Counted from the stretch's first letter, positions 31,445 to 41,587 are shown. The stretch is 64,000 bases of DNA from Bacillus velezensis (GCF_001461825.1 NZ_LLZC01000022.1:1-64000); one strand, 5' to 3'. The notes: generated from the letters alone by a model not told the origin. Numbers and translations are program-made.

Positions 31445-33373
31445 TTATTTATTATCCTGATTCAGCTTTTCTTTGCCGTAACGATATTTAGACGGATCAA
31501 CCGGCGTAAAGTCGCTCAATTTGTGGAATCTGAGCAGGTCTTTGTACATCACGCTGTCAGACAGCTTCAGCTGCTCTGTGACTCTGGCTTTCAGGTTTTT
31601 CGTTTCCTGATTGCCTTTCAGTTCTTTTCCTGTCTTCGTATCGTATACGACATTGGAGATGGAAGTATATTTCGGCGTGACGTAATCTCCGTTACGGAAC
31701 GCCACCGTATCATCATGGTCTTTCGAGAAGAGATCGGTGCCGAAATTAATATATTTCCTAGAATCGATGCCTTCCAAGTGAAGGATCGTCGGCACAACGT
31801 CCATTTCACCGCCGTACGTATGGTTCACCCCGCCTTTTTTGCCGGGGATGCGAATCATAAGCGGCACACGCTGATTCTGCGCGTTTTGATAAGGCGTAAT
31901 TTCTTTGCCGAGAATTTCTTTCATCGCGCGGTTATGGTTTTCAGAGATTCCGTAGTGGTCTCCGTAAAGCATAATCACCGAGTTGTCATATAAACCGGAT
32001 GACTTCAGATCTTTAAAGAACTGTTCAAGCGCCTCGTCGAGATAACGCGCCGTCTGGAAATAGTCATCCACAGTCGCGTCGCCCGTTTTCGCTTTTTCGA
32101 TCGTTGCGTCTTTTTCATCAAGCGTAAACGGATAATGGTTCGTCAGCGTGAGCAAATGCGCATAGAACGGCTGTTTCAGCGATTGAAGCTTCGGAATGGA
32201 TTCTTTGAAGAATGGTTTATCCTTCAGCCCCAAATTGACAAGGTTGTCATCAGACATATCGTATGTGCTGGCGTCAAAGAATTTATCGTAGCCGATATGT
32301 TTGTATATCTGGTCACGGTTCCAGAATGATTTGTAGTCACCGTGTAAAACGGCGCTTGTATAGCCCTCACTTTGGTTAAGGATGGCAGGAAGCGATTGAT
32401 ACGTGTTTTCCCCTTTTGTCACGAAGGCTGACCCTTCAGGCAGTCCGAACAGGCTGTTATCCATCATCAGCTCGGCGTCAGATGTTTTACCTTGGCCCGT
32501 TTGGTGGAAAAAGTTATCAAAGTACGTCATGTCCTCTCCGCCGCGGGCGAGTTTATTCAGGAACGGCGTGACTTCTTTTCCGTCAAGTTTGTAGTTGATC
32601 AAAAACGTTTGGAAACTTTCCAAGTGAATCTTAATAATGTTTTTGCCTTTGGCCTTGCCGAAATACTCGGCGTTCGGCTTCGCATAATGCGAGGATGTGT
32701 AGTTTTCAACGCTCGTCAGGTCATCGCTGCTGGCATATGCCCGCTGTGATTCCGTCTGCGCCGTCTGCACGCCGTCATAAATCGTGTAATTATAAAGGCC
32801 TAAGTATTTTACAATGTAATTGCGGTCAAACGTTCTTGTCAGCAGCTCCGGGCGGTCCTCTTCGGCAATCGCCAGGTTCACGAAGAACAAAACAATACCC
32901 GTCACGATAATTAATGACGTATACCGTTTTTTCAGCTTGAATTCCTTCAGCTCACGTCTCCACACCAGAAGCGCGATTAAAATAATAATATCAACAAAGT
33001 ATAAAATATCATGGCCGGACATAATGCTGAAGATGCCGTCTCCCATATTTCCGACATTACCGGATTGCTTTAAGTTCGGGAATGTCAAGAAATCATCGAA
33101 GAATCGATAGAATAGGATATTTGCATACAAAATAAACGTCATGATGAAATCAATAATCACCATGATAATCGCTGATTTGCGGCCTTTCGCAAACAATGCC
33201 AGTCCTAAAAAGAAAATGGCGCTTGAGAACGGATTGATCACAAGCAGAAACTGCTGCGTCGGACCCTTCACCCCAAGGTTGAATTCAGCATGATAGGCTA
33301 AATACGTTTTGGCCCAAAACAAAATAATAGCCAGTACAAAAAAACTAAGTCTGTAAGAAAATAATTTCTTCAT
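31445..33373 (-). CDS. yfnI: Lipoteichoic acid synthase paralogue YfnI (LtaSA)
   Basis: A 642-residue polyglycerol-phosphate synthase. Five membrane helices lie in residues 1-170, and an extracellular sulfatase-fold domain in about 210-600. The catalytic nucleophile is Thr297 (TGQGKTSDAE), with metal ligand Glu252 (IHLESFQ) and YGDHYGISENH near residue 465. It makes the glycerol-phosphate chain of LTA, with a stress-linked role in B. subtilis. AGAGG precedes ATG 33373. The ECF-type promoter upstream agrees with sigma-M control. It is not part of the yfn glycan operon, from which a strong terminator and a separate promoter divide it. Confidence 0.92.
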   Translation of the reverse strand: MKKLFSYRLSFFVLAIILFWAKTYLAYHAEFNLGVKGPTQQFLLVINPFSSAIFFLGLALFAKGRKSAIIMVIIDFIMTFILYANILFYRFFDDFLTFPNLKQSGNVGNMGDGIFSIMSGHDILYFVDIIILIALLVWRRELKEFKLKKRYTSLIIVTGIVLFFVNLAIAEEDRPELLTRTFDRNYIVKYLGLYNYTIYDGVQTAQTESQRAYASSDDLTSVENYTSSHYAKPNAEYFGKAKGKNIIKIHLESFQTFLINYKLDGKEVTPFLNKLARGGEDMTYFDNFFHQTGQGKTSDAELMMDNSLFGLPEGSAFVTKGENTYQSLPAILNQSEGYTSAVLHGDYKSFWNRDQIYKHIGYDKFFDASTYDMSDDNLVNLGLKDKPFFKESIPKLQSLKQPFYAHLLTLTNHYPFTLDEKDATIEKAKTGDATVDDYFQTARYLDEALEQFFKDLKSSGLYDNSVIMLYGDHYGISENHNRAMKEILGKEITPYQNAQNQRVPLMIRIPGKKGGVNHTYGGEMDVVPTILHLEGIDSRKYINFGTDLFSKDHDDTVAFRNGDYVTPKYTSISNVVYDTKTGKELKGNQETKNLKARVTEQLKLSDSVMYKDLLRFHKLSDFTPVDPSKYRYGKEKLNQDNK

Positions 33374-33546
33374 GGCAACCTCTACTTTCCTAAACACTTT
33401 AAATCTGTATTCTTACTTTTTGCTTCAATTCCTGCTTTCCGAGCAAAACGAAAGCATCACACAGCCCCATAAACACACCATTTTAAAAAACGATATATTT
33501 ATCATTCGTGTCATGCCCATTGAACATCTTATCCCGCCAGCCATTA

Positions 33547-33573
33547 GACGCAGGATATCCGTTCTTCGTTTCA
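33547..33573 (-). promoter_or_regulatory. ECF (sigma-M/X type) promoter of yfnI
   Basis: TGAAAC, 17-bp spacer, CGTC(TA) on the minus strand: the ECF consensus. It leaves a 5' leader of about 165 nt. Confidence 0.75.
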
Positions 33574-33763
33574 CATTTTTTTCTGGCATTAAAAGGTACC
33601 GTATCAGACCCGGTCTGAAAAATAGGAGATACCAAATATAAGAATAACACAAACTTCTAAAAACGAAAAATGAATATCAAAGACAGCCGCCCAACAGGCG
33701 GGCTGAAGTTATTGTATGCAAAGGGGTTGAAAAACTTGAAGATTTTTTTGGCTGATGTAAAAA
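33574..33763. other. Gene-free stretch between yfnI promoter and cypD terminator
   Basis: About 190 bp with no supportable gene. It contains a small G/C hairpin near 33680-33705 (CAGCCGCCC ... GGCGGGCTG) without a clear T-run. Confidence 0.4.
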
Positions 33764-33790
33764 AAGGACTGGAGTCATCCAGTCCTTCTC
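33762..33790 (-). terminator. Terminator of cypD
   Basis: Stem AAGGACTGGA/TCCAGTCCTT with a 4-nt loop and T7 on the minus strand. Confidence 0.9.
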
Positions 33791-33800
33791 ATCATATCGC

Positions 33801-36800
33801 TCAAATCCCCGCCCAAACATCTTTTGCGTAAATGCCTTTTGTCTGGAGGTCCAAAAGCCATTCTTGCGCTTGCCGTTCGTCTGTTTCGTGGACCGACTGA
33901 TACGCTTTTTGCAGCGTTGCCTCTACATCGGGCGCCATTTTGCTGCCGTCGCCGCATACGTAGAGGTGCCCTCCCCGGCCGAGGATGGAAATTAAAGCGC
34001 CGGCGTCTTTCGCCATTAAGTGCTGCACATACGTTTTTGGTACGCCTTCTTTGCGGGAGAAAGCCGTATGAAGCGTCACGATTCCGTCTTTTTCATAAGC
34101 TACAAGCTCGTCACGGTAAATAAAATCATGATCGTTTCTGCATCCGAAATACAGATGAGCCTCCCCTAGCTCTTTTCCTTCTTTTTTTAACGCCGCCCGG
34201 GCCTGCAGAAATCCGCGGAACGGGGCGACTCCTGTGCCGGGACCGACCATAATAATCGGTTTTTCCGGATCTTCCGGCAGCCGGAATCGTGTTTCCGGAG
34301 TGCGGACAAACATCACGATACCATCCTCAGGGCCGCGATCCGCTAAATAATTCGAAGCGACTCCGCGATACTCACCCAAACCGCTCCGGGCGGGGCCGCG
34401 AACGACGCCGACGGTAATTGAGGCCTGCCCGGGATGTTTCCGAGGCGAACTTGAAATCGAATAATACCGCGGCTTCAGCGGGCGCAAAAGCTCCAGAAAT
34501 CGCTCAAACGGAAGTTCACACGCTTCATATTTTTCAAGGAGATCGAGCATCGAGACGCGCGATGTTAAGATTTTCTCCTGATAGACGCCCTCCTCAAGAA
34601 AATCTTCCAATTCCCGTTTGTGCGGCGGGCAGACCGTATAAGCGGCCATTTCCCGGATTTGAGCCCTTGATGCCGCTTCCTGCAATTCAACACAGCTGCT
34701 CAGAAGATCATGCAGCCTGACCGGCCGATCGAGCGGGAGATGAGCCGCGCTCTGTCCGCTGGCCGTCAGCAGCACTTGATCATTCCCATTCAGATTGAGC
34801 CGGCGGAGAACACGGCTGACCTGCTCCTTGCTGTTTACCGGCAGCACGCCGAGATGATCCCCTTCATGATAGGCAGCCTCTTTCGGCAGAGTGATTTCGA
34901 TATGCCTTGTACTCCGGCCGCTTTCCGGCGCCTGAAGTTCCCTGTTTTCCGCAACGGATGCGTAAACCGCTTCATACGTCTTTGCCAAAGGGGACCCGCC
35001 AAGCCCGCTGACAAATTGAAGGCCCAGCGAACTTCGCTCTTTTTCGGCATTTTCATTCAGCTTGAGACCGAATGCCTTCATGGCGTCCGTCCACATGCTT
35101 TTTTTCCATTCATCAAGCTTTCCTTCAAAATCGCCGCTGACGTCCCCTTCGCCTCGGGAGGAAAAGCGTTCCGCCCCTTTTTCGGCAAGCTTCTCATCAA
35201 TAAGCCTCGGCACGGCCTGATATGTCGCCGCCCAGTTATGATCACCGCAGCCGAAGACGGCATATCGGACGCCTTCCAGCTCCCCGGGTTTGACTTCTTC
35301 AAGCCATTGAACGAATTGTCCCGCGTTGCTCGGAGGCTTTCCGTTATAAGAGGACGTAATGATCAAGAGAGCTCCTTCTTTCGGCAGTTTTCCGATCCGG
35401 TCATTTAAAGGCGCCGTTTCAGTCCGGACGCCGTGCATCCCGGCAGTATCGGCAAGCTCCCGCGCCACGCCTTCTGCGGTTCCCGTATCTGAGCCGTACA
35501 GAATCAGAAGCGGTCGGTTATCAAGCCCGATAATGGATGCGCCTTTTGTTTCCCGTTTTTCTTTTTCGACGTCTTCCGCCGATTTTTCAGCCGCCGGTAG
35601 GGCTGCCGCAACGGCTCCTTTGTTTCTCGGCCGCACCCGGATATGAAAGTCGCCGGGCTTGATCGTTAGCGTCTGTTTAATATCGAGCTCATAATCGGTG
35701 TGATCGATAAAGGTAAAATGCTGCAGAATCATCCCCAGAACAAGAGTTGCTTCATGCAGGGCGAACTGCATACCGATACACGCCCTCTGACCGTTTCCGA
35801 ACGGCTTATACGCATGTTGAGGCACTTGATCAGGATGTTCAAACCGCTCCGGATAAAATTCCTCCGCATTGTCTCCCCACGCGTCTTTATCACGGTGAAG
35901 CTGGGGAATTAAGACGGAAATTCTGTCTTTCGGCGTGATCGGATATTTCCCGCCGATCACCGTATCCTCTTTCGCATAAAGGCTGAACGCAGGCGCGGTC
36001 GGCCATAAGCGCAATGACTCCTGCAAAATCATTCGGATATAAGTAAGATCCAGCACTTGTTTATATGAAGGAACGGGATCGGTCAATACCCGATCGGCTT
36101 CCTCATAGGCTTTTTCCAAAACACGGGGATGTTTCAGCAGAAAATAGATGGCAAAGGAAAGCAGGCCGCTGGTCGTTTCGTGGCCGGCAATTAAAAACGT
36201 AATGATTTGAAACCGGATATTTTCATCATCAAGTTTTTCGCCCGTTTCCGGGTCTTCCACATTCAGCATTCTGGCCAGCAGATCCTTTTCATCCCGGCCG
36301 CCTGACCGGCGCTCTGCGATAATACTGTCTACTAACGAAAACATCGCCTGAATGTCATGATGAAATTGGCGTTTCGTCCTGATCATAAGCTTATCCTGAA
36401 CATCAAGGCGCTGCATTTGGTGCATCGCTTCATCAAGGGCGCGCACCATGCTGTTGATAAACGGATGAGGCGTTTCCCTGTAATAGCTGTTAAACCGATA
36501 GTTAAAGCCGCAAAGCCCGATCGTATCGAGCGTCAGGCGGGTCATATCAGCAGGCACATCAACGGCCTCATCCGGGTTCAGCCTAGCCCATTTTTGAATC
36601 AGCTGCACCGCGATATCAGTCATCATCGAATGATAATCTTTCATCGCGCGCTGGCTGAAGGTCGGCATCAGAATATTATGCGCCTTTCGCCAGTTAGGCT
36701 CATGCGTCCAGCTTGTAAACAGCCCGTCACCGGAAAACGCCCGGACTTTCTCTAAAGCCCCTTCAATGCTTTTATCGAACCGCTCTTCATCACAAACCTC

Positions 36801-36983
36801 TTTCACCAGTTCATGGCCGGACACGACGATAATGGCGCCCGCCGGCGTATGCAGCTGAAAAATAGGCCCCTGCTCGTTTGCCAGTTTGATAAGCGACATT
36901 GTAGGCTTGTCTTTATCAAGCAGAGGAAGATTGCCGAGCGGGCCGAATGTCTTCGGCTGCGGAATCGGACCTGTTTCCTTCAT
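33801..36983 (-). CDS. cypD: Self-sufficient cytochrome P450 / NADPH-P450 reductase fusion (CYP102A type)
   Basis: A 1,060-residue natural fusion of fatty-acid hydroxylase and its reductase. Residues 1-460 are the P450: I-helix AGHETTSG, ExxR in ESLRLWP, and heme Cys in [10 protein letters not shown] near residue 400. From about 490 comes a flavodoxin-like FMN domain ([16 protein letters not shown]), then an FAD/NADPH ferredoxin-reductase domain ([36 protein letters not shown]). It hydroxylates medium- and long-chain fatty acids near the omega end. ATG 36983 follows AGAAAGGG. It is divergent from yetN. Confidence 0.95.
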   Translation of the reverse strand: MKETGPIPQPKTFGPLGNLPLLDKDKPTMSLIKLANEQGPIFQLHTPAGAIIVVSGHELVKEVCDEERFDKSIEGALEKVRAFSGDGLFTSWTHEPNWRKAHNILMPTFSQRAMKDYHSMMTDIAVQLIQKWARLNPDEAVDVPADMTRLTLDTIGLCGFNYRFNSYYRETPHPFINSMVRALDEAMHQMQRLDVQDKLMIRTKRQFHHDIQAMFSLVDSIIAERRSGGRDEKDLLARMLNVEDPETGEKLDDENIRFQIITFLIAGHETTSGLLSFAIYFLLKHPRVLEKAYEEADRVLTDPVPSYKQVLDLTYIRMILQESLRLWPTAPAFSLYAKEDTVIGGKYPITPKDRISVLIPQLHRDKDAWGDNAEEFYPERFEHPDQVPQHAYKPFGNGQRACIGMQFALHEATLVLGMILQHFTFIDHTDYELDIKQTLTIKPGDFHIRVRPRNKGAVAAALPAAEKSAEDVEKEKRETKGASIIGLDNRPLLILYGSDTGTAEGVARELADTAGMHGVRTETAPLNDRIGKLPKEGALLIITSSYNGKPPSNAGQFVQWLEEVKPGELEGVRYAVFGCGDHNWAATYQAVPRLIDEKLAEKGAERFSSRGEGDVSGDFEGKLDEWKKSMWTDAMKAFGLKLNENAEKERSSLGLQFVSGLGGSPLAKTYEAVYASVAENRELQAPESGRSTRHIEITLPKEAAYHEGDHLGVLPVNSKEQVSRVLRRLNLNGNDQVLLTASGQSAAHLPLDRPVRLHDLLSSCVELQEAASRAQIREMAAYTVCPPHKRELEDFLEEGVYQEKILTSRVSMLDLLEKYEACELPFERFLELLRPLKPRYYSISSSPRKHPGQASITVGVVRGPARSGLGEYRGVASNYLADRGPEDGIVMFVRTPETRFRLPEDPEKPIIMVGPGTGVAPFRGFLQARAALKKEGKELGEAHLYFGCRNDHDFIYRDELVAYEKDGIVTLHTAFSRKEGVPKTYVQHLMAKDAGALISILGRGGHLYVCGDGSKMAPDVEATLQKAYQSVHETDERQAQEWLLDLQTKGIYAKDVWAGI

Positions 36984-37077
36984 GAATAACACCCTTTCTA
37001 ACACGTTGATGCGTTCCTTCCAACTACATTGCCCTTTTCACCGGCCGATTATCCGCCGTCACGGATTAATCATCGGA

Positions 37078-37107
37078 TTGACGATCGTTAACGGTTTTTT
37101 CTATACT
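37078..37107 (+). promoter_or_regulatory. Candidate sigma-A promoter of yetN
   Basis: TTGACG, 18-bp spacer, TATACT, 40 bp upstream of the start codon. Confidence 0.6.
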
Positions 37108-37147
37108 GGAGAGGCTTGTTAAATACAGAAATAAGGTGAGTTCACAT

Positions 37148-38218
37148 ATGGATTTTGAAATCAAGTTTTTATCGTTTTATGTCATTCAAGTGGAAGGAAA
37201 AGACGAACAGGCAAACAAACAGTTCAAACATTTCCAGACCCTTGACACGGAAGAATTTGAAGAAAGCGAGCTGAAGGATTTTCTTGACGGGGAATTGAAG
37301 AAAATCGTCAAACGGAAAGCCGAACGGCATCCGCAATCCGAGCAGGTCCCCACAAAAATCGGCCATTTTATCACGGAGCCGGGCCATAAGCTTGATTCAA
37401 ATCCGAATTACAACCTTTTCAACCGCGCCAGACTTGCGGATACGAAGGAAGCATTTATCGAAGCAAGCGAGCAGTTCGTCCGCACTTACCTTGACACGAG
37501 CGCCGTGCGCGGCGGTGTTTTTATCGTGGCATCGGCCGTTCCGCGCAAGTATTTTGAAGACAAATTCGTCTTTATGATGAAATGCGATTTCGAGCCGAAG
37601 GTCGCCCGCATCTCAGACGCCTCGTCTCTCATTAAAAAGGTCGAAATGGCCATCACGACAAAAAACATGAAAAGCATTCAATATCCGTATATGCCGGAAG
37701 AAGGCATGACGGAAGAGCATGAGCTGAAAATCCACCAGGCCTCGCACGCCCGTTATTTCGAAGATTTTCTCAAATTTGTCGAATACGGCGAATCGATGCC
37801 GGAAATCATGAAAAGCCAAGTCATGAACATGGTGCAGGAGCACGTGTATGAAACGTTTGAAGAAAACAGCGAAGAGCTTCAGCAGTTTGAGCACGACATT
37901 GAAATTTGGGAAGCGAGTGAAAAGCGGGAAATTCAGGAGCGCCTCGACACCCATCAAGTCATCGAGGCATCCGCACAGATCATTGAACACACGCCGGAAG
38001 CCGAGCTGAAAATGAAAGTCGGAGAAACAGAGATTAAAGGATTACTGGCTGATTTCGGCGAATCCATCCATCTCGCAAAAGTGAACGGGCGCTATGTCGC
38101 GCTCATTGAGGCGGAGACGATCTCGTTTGAAAAAGGCAGTTCGCCGGTGGAGTTTCACAAGCCTGAGGGGCTGCATGAGGTGATTGAGCGGATACGGAAT
38201 AAATCTGAACAAGACTGA
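37148..38218 (+). CDS. yetN: YetN, DUF3900-type protein of unknown function
   Basis: A 356-residue soluble, highly charged protein (many Glu/Lys), without signal peptide or membrane helix, matching B. subtilis YetN in size and place. The C-terminal part (residues 270-350) has a beta-rich LLADFGESIHLAKVNGRYVALIEAE segment. No catalytic motif is recognised. AAGGTGA precedes ATG 37148. Confidence 0.83.
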   Translation: MDFEIKFLSFYVIQVEGKDEQANKQFKHFQTLDTEEFEESELKDFLDGELKKIVKRKAERHPQSEQVPTKIGHFITEPGHKLDSNPNYNLFNRARLADTKEAFIEASEQFVRTYLDTSAVRGGVFIVASAVPRKYFEDKFVFMMKCDFEPKVARISDASSLIKKVEMAITTKNMKSIQYPYMPEEGMTEEHELKIHQASHARYFEDFLKFVEYGESMPEIMKSQVMNMVQEHVYETFEENSEELQQFEHDIEIWEASEKREIQERLDTHQVIEASAQIIEHTPEAELKMKVGETEIKGLLADFGESIHLAKVNGRYVALIEAETISFEKGSSPVEFHKPEGLHEVIERIRNKSEQD

Positions 38219-38220
38219 CA

Positions 38221-38250
38221 AAAGTCCAGACGCCATGTTCTGGACTTTCT
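38221..38250. terminator. Bidirectional terminator between yetN and yetM
   Basis: A perfect 10-bp stem AAAGTCCAGA/TCTGGACTTT with an 8-nt loop. Confidence 0.8.
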
Positions 38251-38254
38251 TTAT

Positions 38255-39376
38255 TTAATAAGGCTCTTTGAGCAATCGATAGCATTCACTGATGATGTCT
38301 TGGACGCCGGGCGTTCCCTTTATCTCGCGGCGGACGATTTCAGATGAGAGATTCTGCACCTGCAATGCCCGCTCCGCCCGTCTTTCGAAGTATGCTTGAC
38401 ATGCAGTTTCATGGTTTTCGTGTTTTTGCAGTTCTTCACTAAGCACAATCGCATCTTCAATCGCCATCGCCGCTCCCTGCGCCAATGTCGGCGCTCCTGC
38501 ATGGACGGCATCCCCGCCCAGAACGACGCGGCCTCTGTGCCACGGTTCTTTAACCGCCATCTGCTCAATCTTATGAAACAAAACGGGATATTCCTTTGAC
38601 ATATTCTCTGTCACAAACTTTACTCCCGGAAATCCGTGCAGCAAGTCTTTCACCCGTTCAAAACGCGTGTCCTCGTCATCCCTGAAGTCAGCGTCATACG
38701 GCCGGATGATAAATACGTATCCTGTTTTTTCAGAGAGCGGCACGACCCCGACCTGCGTCTGCCCCTTTTTATACATCAGTGTTGAATCATGAAAAACCGG
38801 CTCGGGAAAAGAAATGTAAAATCTGTGCGCTCCCATGCCGAGATACTCTGTTTTCACTTCTCTTTGCAGCATTTGATTGCGGACAGCGGAGCGGATGCCG
38901 TCAAAGCCGGCGAGGATGTCAGCCGTCATCGAGGTTCCGTCAGCACAATGCACCGTTATGTCATCTGCTGTTTCTTCGTAAGACACGACTTTTTTACCGA
39001 GAAGAATCGTGACCCCCGCCGCTTCAGCATGCTTTTTGAGGATATCGTTTAACGTTTGCCGCAATATATTATTCCGCCCCGGCAATGAATCATCTAAAAA
39101 CGCCTCACTCACTTTAAACTGCAGCGTTCCGTTTTCATCATGCTGCTTCAGCCATTCCGTTTGGAAGCCGTGTTGGCAGCATTCATCATACACACCGATT
39201 TCCCGCAGCACCCGCAGCGCATTTTGAGGCTGGAGAATGCCCGCTCCGCTTTTTCGCATGCCGGACGCCGCCTCGCAAAGGGTCACTTCAAAACCCGCTC
39301 TGCCGAGAGAAATCGCTGCGGACAGACCGCCGATCCCTCCGCCCGCTATGATGATCTTTTTCACTTCATGGTTCAT
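38255..39376 (-). CDS. yetM: FAD-dependent aromatic monooxygenase YetM
   Basis: A 373-residue flavoprotein hydroxylase (salicylate / p-hydroxybenzoate type). The FAD motif is IIAGGGIGGLSAAI at the N-terminus. The second FAD motif GDAVHAGAPTLAQGAAMAIEDA lies near residue 290. It is divergent from the MarR regulator gene yetL, as in B. subtilis where YetL represses yetM and flavonoids relieve repression. Substrate probably a plant flavonoid or related phenol. Confidence 0.9.
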   Translation of the reverse strand: MNHEVKKIIIAGGGIGGLSAAISLGRAGFEVTLCEAASGMRKSGAGILQPQNALRVLREIGVYDECCQHGFQTEWLKQHDENGTLQFKVSEAFLDDSLPGRNNILRQTLNDILKKHAEAAGVTILLGKKVVSYEETADDITVHCADGTSMTADILAGFDGIRSAVRNQMLQREVKTEYLGMGAHRFYISFPEPVFHDSTLMYKKGQTQVGVVPLSEKTGYVFIIRPYDADFRDDEDTRFERVKDLLHGFPGVKFVTENMSKEYPVLFHKIEQMAVKEPWHRGRVVLGGDAVHAGAPTLAQGAAMAIEDAIVLSEELQKHENHETACQAYFERRAERALQVQNLSSEIVRREIKGTPGVQDIISECYRLLKEPY

Positions 39377-39410
39377 CCCGATACCGCCTTCTTTATTTAT
39401 TATTCATTAA

Positions 39411-39479
39411 CTATTAGCCACCTTACTATATAGGCTGAAAAACTGTCAATCTTTATAGGTTGCCTTTTGAATCCGGCAA
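39411..39479. promoter_or_regulatory. yetL/yetM divergent promoter and candidate YetL operators
   Basis: The plus promoter for yetL is TTGCCT (39460-39465), 17-bp spacer, TATACT (39483-39488). Its spacer contains the imperfect 26-bp dyad AGGTTGCC-N10-GGCAAGCT. A second, weaker dyad TTAGCC-N13-GGCTGA lies near 39413-39437, toward yetM, next to a minus-strand TTGACA. Confidence 0.5.
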
Positions 39480-39522
39480 GCTTATACTTTGAATCACTAA
39501 AATGGTACGGAGGCTTACAAAA

Positions 39523-40035
39523 ATGGAGTTGAGACATTTGCCGGATTACTCGCAGATTGCCGGACGCGCTGAGATTTACGCCGATATGGATGCTGAATCA
39601 TTGAAAACATTTTTGACGTTATTTGATATGTCTAAAAAAATGAATCAGGTCATGGAGCATTATTTCTCAAGTCACGGATTGTCCGAAGGGAAATTCAAAA
39701 TTTTAATGTTTCTGTTTGACGCACCCGGCCACAGCCTGAGCCCGACGGAGCTGGCGAAAAAATCCAATGTCACCAAAGCGACCATCACCGGGTTGATCGA
39801 CGGACTCGCACGGGACGGCTTTGTAAACCGCAGCCGGCATACCGGCGACAGACGAAAAATCAGCATCGAACTCACAAAAGAAGGAAAAGAAAAGCTGATG
39901 CTGTTTCTTCCCGGCCACTTCTCCAATATTTCAGGAGTCATGGAAAGCTTCACCGCTGAACAAAAAGCGGAATTGACAAAAATGCTTGAAGTATTATTTG
40001 ATAAGCTTCTGCTGTTATCCGGCGGCAGAATATAA
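39523..40035 (+). CDS. yetL: MarR-family repressor YetL
   Basis: A 170-residue winged-helix repressor. DNA-recognition helices LSPTELAKKSNVTKATITGLIDGLARDGFVNR and wing HTGDRRKISIELT are present. In B. subtilis it represses itself and yetM and responds to flavonoids such as kaempferol and luteolin. CGGAGG precedes ATG 39523; the upstream in-frame ATG at 39502 has no SD. Confidence 0.9.
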   Translation: MELRHLPDYSQIAGRAEIYADMDAESLKTFLTLFDMSKKMNQVMEHYFSSHGLSEGKFKILMFLFDAPGHSLSPTELAKKSNVTKATITGLIDGLARDGFVNRSRHTGDRRKISIELTKEGKEKLMLFLPGHFSNISGVMESFTAEQKAELTKMLEVLFDKLLLLSGGRI

Positions 40036-40065
40036 AAAGGCGCCCCTCTCAGCAGGGCGCCTTTT
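40035..40065. terminator. Bidirectional terminator between yetL and yetJ
   Basis: An 11-bp stem AAAAGGCGCCC/GGGCGCCTTTT. Confidence 0.85.
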
Positions 40066-40073
40066 TCGCGCGG

Positions 40074-40718
40074 TTAATCATCACTGTTTAAAATCCCGAA
40101 AAACCGAAGCAGGTTAATAAACAAGTTGATAAAGTCGATATAAAGCGTCAATGCCATCAAAGGAATCAAGTCAGCCGTGATGTCCCGGTGCTTGATCTGG
40201 TTCAGATCGTATAAGATGTACATTGAAAACACAATCGTTCCGATGACGGAATACGCCATCATGGCGGCGGAATTCAGCGGGCTGAAAATATTAAAGATCC
40301 CCACTGCGAGAAGCGCGATAACAGCGACAAGCAAGAAGGACCATAAAAACGACAAGTCCTTTTTCGTCTTAGCGCCGATCGTGCCGAGCACCGCAAAAAT
40401 CACAAACGAAGAACCGAATGCCTCCAATACAACATAGGCCCCCGCTGCGGACGCATAATGGCTGATAATCGGAAACAGCGTCATTCCGGAAATGAAAGCG
40501 AATGAAAAGACAAACACATATCCGACGGCTTTTTTTCGGCGCAGCCAAAACGCGGCGATGATCATGACGACCTCTAAGATCGACAGCGGCAGCATCAATG
40601 CCGGCGGAATGAACTGGCCCGTATACAGGCCGATTGTCGCAACTAACAGTGTAAACACAAATACCGTTATAATGCGCTGCATAATAGATTGTTTGCTCTC
40701 ATAAGCAGCAGTTTGCAT
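40074..40718 (-). CDS. yetJ: YetJ, BAX-inhibitor-1 (TMBIM) family calcium leak channel
   Basis: A 214-residue membrane protein with seven hydrophobic helices. The C-terminal LYILYDLNQIKHR and LTLYIDFINLFINLLRFFG motifs carry the pair of Asp residues that sense pH in the crystallised B. subtilis protein. It mediates pH-sensitive Ca2+ leak across the plasma membrane. GGGAGGAC precedes ATG 40718. Confidence 0.92.
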   Translation of the reverse strand: MQTAAYESKQSIMQRIITVFVFTLLVATIGLYTGQFIPPALMLPLSILEVVMIIAAFWLRRKKAVGYVFVFSFAFISGMTLFPIISHYASAAGAYVVLEAFGSSFVIFAVLGTIGAKTKKDLSFLWSFLLVAVIALLAVGIFNIFSPLNSAAMMAYSVIGTIVFSMYILYDLNQIKHRDITADLIPLMALTLYIDFINLFINLLRFFGILNSDD

Positions 40719-40808
40719 GTCAAAAGTCCTCCCAAAAAATGATCGTGATAGGTCTATTATAAATAAAATAGGAGAAATTTGCATGATTTTAAGAAGATTT
40801 TAAGGATA

Positions 40809-41111
40809 TCAGGCCTGACGTTTTGCTGCGCACTCCTGCATATCCATGAAATCATGCAGTTTTTTCGTCAAACCGCCGTGCCCGAATCGGATTTTCCCCT
40901 TCTGCCCCGGCGTTTTCGCGAAATCGAGGAATGCCAGCACATAAAGACGCCTGACGGGAATCGGAATGACGCCCGCATCATAAAACCAGCCGTCAATTGT
41001 ATTGAGCACGCCTTTGTTAATGCCGTATTGCTTCGTGCACCAATGCAGAAAGCGCACTTCGGGAAGGTGCAGATACCGGCTCTCCCGGAAAGGAACAGTT
41101 GAATGCTTCAT
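40809..41111 (-). CDS. Unrecognised 100-residue protein downstream of yezD
   Basis: A soluble, basic protein of 100 residues (begins MKHSTVPFRESRYLHLPEV) rich in aromatic and Arg/Lys residues, with one Cys in the middle and one near the end. I do not recognise the family. AGGAGG precedes the ATG, and it lies 29 bp after yezD on the same strand, so the two are probably cotranscribed. Confidence 0.65.
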   Translation of the reverse strand: MKHSTVPFRESRYLHLPEVRFLHWCTKQYGINKGVLNTIDGWFYDAGVIPIPVRRLYVLAFLDFAKTPGQKGKIRFGHGGLTKKLHDFMDMQECAAKRQA

Positions 41112-41140
41112 ATGTACCGCCTCCTGTCATTGGCTGTTTT

Positions 41141-41314
41141 TTAAGATTGTTTTACTTCTTTGCTCTTCAGGGAAAATCGATATTTCTCCACCTTATCAAT
41201 TTGTGTCACTTGGGAATTATGAACCGTAATCTGAACTGTCCCGAAATCGAGCGTTTCCAGCGCGCTGATAATCTTTTCGATCACATGCGGATCTACGTTT
41301 CCTTTGGACGTCAT
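41141..41314 (-). CDS. yezD: Small YezD-family protein (DUF2292)
   Basis: A 57-residue protein, MTSKGNVDPHVIEKIISALE then LDFGTVQITVHNSQVTQIDKVEKYRF. The pattern of helix followed by three short strands, and the VTQIDKVEKYR ending, match the YezD family, often found beside sulfur-transport genes. GGGGGAG lies 4-5 nt before ATG 41314 (another ATG is at 41317). It heads a two-gene unit with a good promoter upstream. Confidence 0.75.
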   Translation of the reverse strand: MTSKGNVDPHVIEKIISALETLDFGTVQITVHNSQVTQIDKVEKYRFSLKSKEVKQS

Positions 41315-41397
41315 CATGCTCCCCCTTTATGTCTGGCCGTTCGTCTTTTGACAATGAGCGTTTTAATTCATACTATTCTGATAAGAAATATATAATT

Positions 41398-41426
41398 ATA
41401 CTATTATGTTTTCATTCAGAAATCAA
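41398..41426 (-). promoter_or_regulatory. Sigma-A promoter of the yezD operon
   Basis: TTGATT, 17-bp spacer, TAGTAT on the minus strand. It gives a leader of about 75 nt. Confidence 0.65.
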
Positions 41427-41432
41427 TAACAT

Positions 41433-41531
41433 TTACACAATTTTTGGATATGTTTTCTTTGCAAAAACTTTCACTTCCTTCGCTTTGACATAAACCGTGT
41501 CGCCGACGCCCGCCCCCAAGGCGTCATATTG
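41433..41531 (-). pseudogene. Relic of a CysA-like ABC ATPase (C-terminal TOBE segment)
   Basis: The minus strand encodes QYDALGAGVGDTVYVKAKEV then KVFAKKTYPKIV and a stop. This is the typical C-terminal end of sulfate/thiosulfate ABC transporter ATPases (LGLxVGDTVYVxxKxVKVF). Upstream in frame there is a stop two codons before it and no start, so only about 32 codons survive. It lies just ahead of the yezD promoter. A decayed sulfur-uptake operon is inferred. Confidence 0.5.
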
Positions 41532-41587
41532 CTGTTTTTAAGAACACAATCTTCAAGTTCCGACATATTTACATTGTTTTCCGCTGA

